From Micromonospora sp. H61 (lineage in GTDB: Bacteria; Actinomycetota; Actinomycetes; Mycobacteriales; Micromonosporaceae), in the NCBI RefSeq assembly GCF_018070325.1, contig NZ_JAGPXY010000011.1, positions 54,350 through 118,349 of the forward strand: 64,000 nucleotides of DNA, written 5' to 3'. Below the pieces are notes generated by a model that worked only from the letters and a program-made list of their open reading frames with translations, had not been told where the DNA came from and made no database searches. Within the stretch, counting starts at the first letter, position 1. Every line of letters begins with the position of its first letter. A program made the position numbers and the translations under genes. This document shows, piece after piece, positions 61,281 to 64,000 of the stretch.

Positions 61281-61324
61281 ATCATACCAGTGCTTGACAC
61301 GGGGAATGTTGCAACAGTTATAGT
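61281..61324. promoter_or_regulatory. Divergent marR/yceI promoters with operator
   Basis: Rightward: TTGACA (61294-61299) and TATAGT (61319-61324), 19-bp spacer (18 if TTATAG). Between them is the perfect palindrome TGTTGCAACA (61307-61316), a good operator. Leftward: extended -10 TGGTATGAT, hexamer at 61281-61286, 6 bases before the MarR GTG. Confidence 0.7.
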
Positions 61325-61373
61325 TGCTCAAGCAGTCGTTGGGCTACTAAACAATCTCCTGGAGGACAGCACC

Positions 61374-61955
61374 ATGACCAGCAGCATCGATGCGGTTACC
61401 CGCGACTGGGACAGCCTCACCATCCCGGCGGCCGGCACCTACGCGCTCGACGTGGCGCACAAGCGGGTCGGCTTCGTTGCCCGGCACATGATGGTGAGCA
61501 AGGTTCGCGGTGAGTTCAACGAGGCCACCGCCACCATCACCGTCGCCGAGGACCCGCTGCAGTCGTCGGTCGTCGCCACCATTCAGGCCGCCAGCGTCGA
61601 CACCACCCAGGCCGACCGGGACGCTCACCTGCGCAGCCCCGAGTTCCTGGACGCCGAGAAGTTCCCGACGCTCGAGTTCCGCAGCACCGGGGTCAAGTCC
61701 CGTCGCGGCAGCGAGTTCGTGCTCACCGGTGAGCTGACCATCAAGGACGTCACCCGCCCGGTCGAGCTGGAGGTGGAGTTCGAGGGTGTCGGCCGGAGCC
61801 CGTTCGGCCAGGACATCTTCGGCTTCTCCGCGAGCACCGAGATCGACCGCGAGGAGTTCGGCCTGACCTGGAACGTCGCCCTGGAGACCGGGGGCGTGCT
61901 GGTCAGCCGCAAGATCAAGATCGAGATCGAGGGCGAGGCCGTCCGTCAGGCCTGA
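61374..61955 (+). CDS. YceI-family lipid-binding protein
   Basis: 193-residue lipocalin-like beta-barrel of the YceI family, which binds isoprenoid or other long-chain lipids. Motifs: GTYALDVAHKRVGFVARHMM, VSKVRGEFNEATATI, ADRDAHLRSPEFLDAEKFPT, ELTIKDVTRPVELEVEFEGV and REEFGLTWNVALETGGVLVS. There is no signal peptide, so it is cytoplasmic, as is common in actinobacteria. CTGGAGGAC precedes the ATG. Expression probably responds to the divergent MarR. A strong hairpin follows 55 bp downstream. Confidence 0.92.
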   Translation: MTSSIDAVTRDWDSLTIPAAGTYALDVAHKRVGFVARHMMVSKVRGEFNEATATITVAEDPLQSSVVATIQAASVDTTQADRDAHLRSPEFLDAEKFPTLEFRSTGVKSRRGSEFVLTGELTIKDVTRPVELEVEFEGVGRSPFGQDIFGFSASTEIDREEFGLTWNVALETGGVLVSRKIKIEIEGEAVRQA

Positions 61956-62010
61956 TCCCCAGGGATCGCCGGAGGGCCAGGTGGGGGAATCCTCCCGGCG
62001 ATCCGGTACG

Positions 62011-62043
62011 CAGGGCCCGCGCCGCACGTCGGCGCGGGCCCTG
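62011..62043 (+). terminator. Hairpin terminator after yceI
   Basis: CAGGGCCCGCGCCG (62011-62024) pairs perfectly with CGGCGCGGGCCCTG (62030-62043) around CACGT: a 14-bp stem, no U-tract. Confidence 0.85.
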
Positions 62044-62268
62044 CGTCGTTCCCGCTGGTGGTAATTGTCACGGGTTGTTCGCACCGCAATCGGGTCCAGT
62101 CGGTCGACGACGGGGTACAGATGGCGCCACGAGCGCGTCCTCCCGGTCGACGTCGCATCACTGCCGTCGGCCTCTGGCCCCGGTCAGGTGGGCGCTCTTA
62201 CCGTGGATGCTTCACAAAGCGCTTCCGGGACGGCATGATCCCGACCGCGCCGGCCGTCGGGAGGACAC

Positions 62269-63747
62269 ATGGGCAGGGACGTCTCAGAGGGCGCCTTCAC
62301 CCGGGATGATCGCGTCCGATATCGGCAGAAGGTGCGGCGGTGCCTGGACGTCTTCGCCCTGATGCTTGACGACTTCGGCTTCGACGCCGACCGGCCGATG
62401 ACCGGCCTGGAGATCGAACTCAACCTGGTCGACTCGGCCGCCGAGCCGGCGATGCGCAACGAGGAGATCCTCGCCGACATCGCGGACCCCCTCTTCCAGA
62501 CCGAGTTGGGGCAGTTCAACCTGGAGCTCAACGCCGAGCCCCGACTGATCGAGGGCACCGGCTTCGCCGACTACGAGCACGACCTGCGCGGCAGCCTCTC
62601 CCGGGCCGACGAGCGTGCCGCCAGGTCCGACGCGAAGATCGTCCTGGTCGGCATCCTGCCCACCCTCACCGAGGGGCACCTGGTCGAGGACAACCTCTCC
62701 ACCAACGAGCGTTACCGGGTGCTCAACGACCAGATCGTCGGCGCCCGGGGCGAGGACATCGAGCTGGACATTCGCGGCGTCGAGCAGTTGCGCACGCACA
62801 CCGACTCGATCGCCCCCGAGGCCGCCTGTACGAGCCTCCAGTTCCACCTCCAGGTCGCCCCGGACAGCTTCGCCGACTACTGGAACGCGTCCCAGGCCAT
62901 CGCCGGCGTGCAGGTGGCGGTCGGGGCGAACAGCCCCTTCCTGTACGGCCGCCAACTGTGGGCCGAAACGCGGATCGCGTTGTTCCAGCAGGCCACCGAC
63001 ACCCGCCCGGACGAGCTGAAGGCCCAGGGCGTACGGCCGCGGGTGTGGTTCGGCGAACGGTGGATCACCTCGATCTTCGACCTGTTCGAGGAGAACGTCC
63101 GGTACTTCCCGCCGCTGCTGCCGATCTGCGAGGACGAGGACCCGGTGGAGGTCCTGCACGCCGGTGGTGTGCCACAGCTCGGGGAGCTGCGGTTGCACAA
63201 CGGCACCGTCTACCGCTGGAACCGTCCGGTCTACGACATCATGAACGACCGTCCCCACCTGCGGGTGGAGAACCGGGTGCTGCCGGCCGGTCCGACCGTG
63301 GTGGACATGCTGGCCAACGCGGCCTTCTACTTCGGGCTGGTACGCGGTCTGGCCGAGGCCGACCGACCGATCTGGAGTCAACTCACCTTCAGCTCCGCCG
63401 AGGAGAACTTCCACGCCGCCGCCCGACGTGGCCTCGACGCCGTGCTGCACTGGCCCGGGCTCGGCGACGTGCCGGTCACCAAGCTGGTCCTGGACCAGCT
63501 GCTGCCCACCGCCGCCACCGGCCTGGACGGTTTCGGTGTCGCCCCGGCGCAGCGGGACCGGCTGCTCGGCATCATCGAGCAGCGCTGCCGTACCGGCCGC
63601 AACGGCGCCGTCTGGCAGACCGAGGCGGTCTGGGCGGCGGAGCGGCACCAGGGCATGGACCGGACGGCCGCGCTACACCACATGGTCCAGCGCTACGCCG
63701 AACTCCAGCGCACCAACCAACCCGTCCACACCTGGCCAACCACCTGA
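62269..63747 (+). CDS. Glutamate-cysteine ligase family protein (GCS2)
   Basis: 492-residue carboxylate-amine ligase of the GCS2 type. Text: MTGLEIELNLVDSAAEPAMR, FQTELGQFNLELNAEPRLIE (with the acidic ATP/metal residues), ACTSLQFHLQVAPDSFADYW, VAVGANSPFLYGRQLWAETR and FEENVRYFPPLLPI, which matches actinobacterial glutamate-cysteine ligase-like proteins. These organisms make mycothiol rather than glutathione, so gamma-Glu-Cys would serve another path (for instance ergothioneine via EgtA) or another amine is used. GGGAGGACAC precedes the ATG. It is followed by a palindromic element. Confidence 0.88.
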   Translation: MGRDVSEGAFTRDDRVRYRQKVRRCLDVFALMLDDFGFDADRPMTGLEIELNLVDSAAEPAMRNEEILADIADPLFQTELGQFNLELNAEPRLIEGTGFADYEHDLRGSLSRADERAARSDAKIVLVGILPTLTEGHLVEDNLSTNERYRVLNDQIVGARGEDIELDIRGVEQLRTHTDSIAPEAACTSLQFHLQVAPDSFADYWNASQAIAGVQVAVGANSPFLYGRQLWAETRIALFQQATDTRPDELKAQGVRPRVWFGERWITSIFDLFEENVRYFPPLLPICEDEDPVEVLHAGGVPQLGELRLHNGTVYRWNRPVYDIMNDRPHLRVENRVLPAGPTVVDMLANAAFYFGLVRGLAEADRPIWSQLTFSSAEENFHAAARRGLDAVLHWPGLGDVPVTKLVLDQLLPTAATGLDGFGVAPAQRDRLLGIIEQRCRTGRNGAVWQTEAVWAAERHQGMDRTAALHHMVQRYAELQRTNQPVHTWPTT

Positions 63748-63779
63748 CCCCACCCACCCAAACCCCCACCCCGAACGCG

Positions 63780-63838
63780 TTGATCATGAAGTTATTGCCA
63801 TGACACGCCGAGTGAGGTGGCAATAACTTCATGATCAA
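63780..63838. repeat. Intergenic palindromic element C (59 bp)
   Basis: Perfect 21-bp inverted repeats, 63780-63800 and 63818-63838, beginning TTGATCATGAAG and ending CTTCATGATCAA, around a 17-nt loop. The arms are AT-rich in a GC-rich setting. It starts 33 bp after the GCS2 stop codon, so it also could act as a terminator. Confidence 0.88.
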
Positions 63839-63882
63839 GAGGGTGGTTCGGGGGGCCAGGGTGGGTTGGGGGTGGGGTGGAC

Positions 63883-64000
63883 CTAGTCGGGGGTGGGGCG
63901 GGTGGGGCGGCGGGCTGCTCGGGTGCGCCGGCTGGTGGCGGTAAGGTCCGCTGCCGGTGTGGCTTCGGTGGGTCGACCGGCCGGATCGGCGAGGTCGGGG
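63883..64000 (-). CDS. C-terminal end of a gene cut by the window edge
   Basis: On the minus strand a frame open from the window edge ends at TAG 63883-63885 and reads DLADPAGRPTEATPAADL followed by TATSRRTRAARRPTRPTPD. It is a low-complexity Pro/Arg/Thr/Ala tail, common at the end of actinobacterial proteins. With only 38 residues the gene cannot be identified, and chance openness is possible in such GC-rich DNA. Confidence 0.35.
   Translation of the reverse strand, partial: PDLADPAGRPTEATPAADLTATSRRTRAARRPTRPTPD

Noticed and set aside
61275..61331. Longer MarR protein starting MSNYNCC
   Set aside because: This stretch holds the promoters and the TGTTGCAACA operator and is not conserved MarR sequence.

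Overview
The window is about 70% GC and is the replication-origin region of a high-GC actinobacterium. The core order parB-parA-rsmG-jag-yidC-yidD-rnpA-rpmH | dnaA-oriC-dnaN-gnd-recF-dciA-gyrB-gyrA-DUF3566-tRNA-Ile-tRNA-Ala, the GTTTCACGTGAAAC parS sites and several short intergenic palindromes fit a Micromonosporaceae chromosome, probably Micromonospora or a close relative. The genus is inferred from gene order and style; no search was run.

Region by region: (1) 1-1211 has no convincing gene. It holds two parS sites, an 8-bp tandem repeat and a 7-bp tandem repeat. (2) 1212-7400 is the leftward core block: segregation (parA, parB), rRNA methylation (rsmG), membrane-protein insertion (jag, yidC, yidD), RNase P protein and ribosomal protein L34. 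(3) 7401-10617 holds the dnaA regulatory region, dnaA, a terminator and oriC with about 15 DnaA-box-like 9-mers and an AT-rich segment. (4) 10618-21895 is the rightward core: dnaN, gnd, recF, dciA, a small protein, an OhrR-type regulator with two tandem operators, gyrB, gyrA and a DUF3566 membrane protein, closed by a hairpin. DnaA boxes also lie before dnaA, before recF and between gyrB and gyrA. (5) 21999-22356 carries tRNA-Ile(GAT), a DLW-39-type microprotein and tRNA-Ala(TGC). (6) 22432-24060 is a decayed accessory patch beside tRNA-Ala: a deleted tyrosine-integrase remnant, two small proteins and a broken CBS-domain gene.

(7) 24065-41310 is mixed: an MBL-fold hydrolase, a 1529-residue P-type ATPase of the CtpH/CtpI kind, transporters, an NmrA-like protein, a YbaK-type deacylase, a further parS-like site, a DsbA/FrnE protein, SufE, an intact CBS protein, ProRS, an SGNH hydrolase, a secreted repeat protein and a rhodanese-type sulfurtransferase. 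(8) 41332-46196 has a SigE-family sigma factor coupled to a membrane partner, then a TetR / FAD-monooxygenase / MFS exporter group with three matching operator palindromes. (9) 46317-50989 is a two-gene operon of a divergent HSP90 and a 960-residue TPR protein, the least explained system here. (10) 51090-57739 is an acyl-CoA catabolic cluster (TetR, biotin carboxylase, HMG-CoA lyase, carboxyltransferase, acyl-CoA dehydrogenase) interrupted by a secreted snapalysin-type protease. (11) 57873-64000 has an XRE/NB-ARC/TPR regulator, a MarR-YceI divergent pair, a glutamate-cysteine ligase-like enzyme and the cut-off end of one more gene.

Four intergenic hairpin elements (41232-41310, 53152-53231, 60663-60727, 63780-63838) sit between transcription units and look like dispersed palindromic repeats. 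Start codons were moved inward where a ribosome site, gene overlap or family length argued for it; the evidence fields say where.
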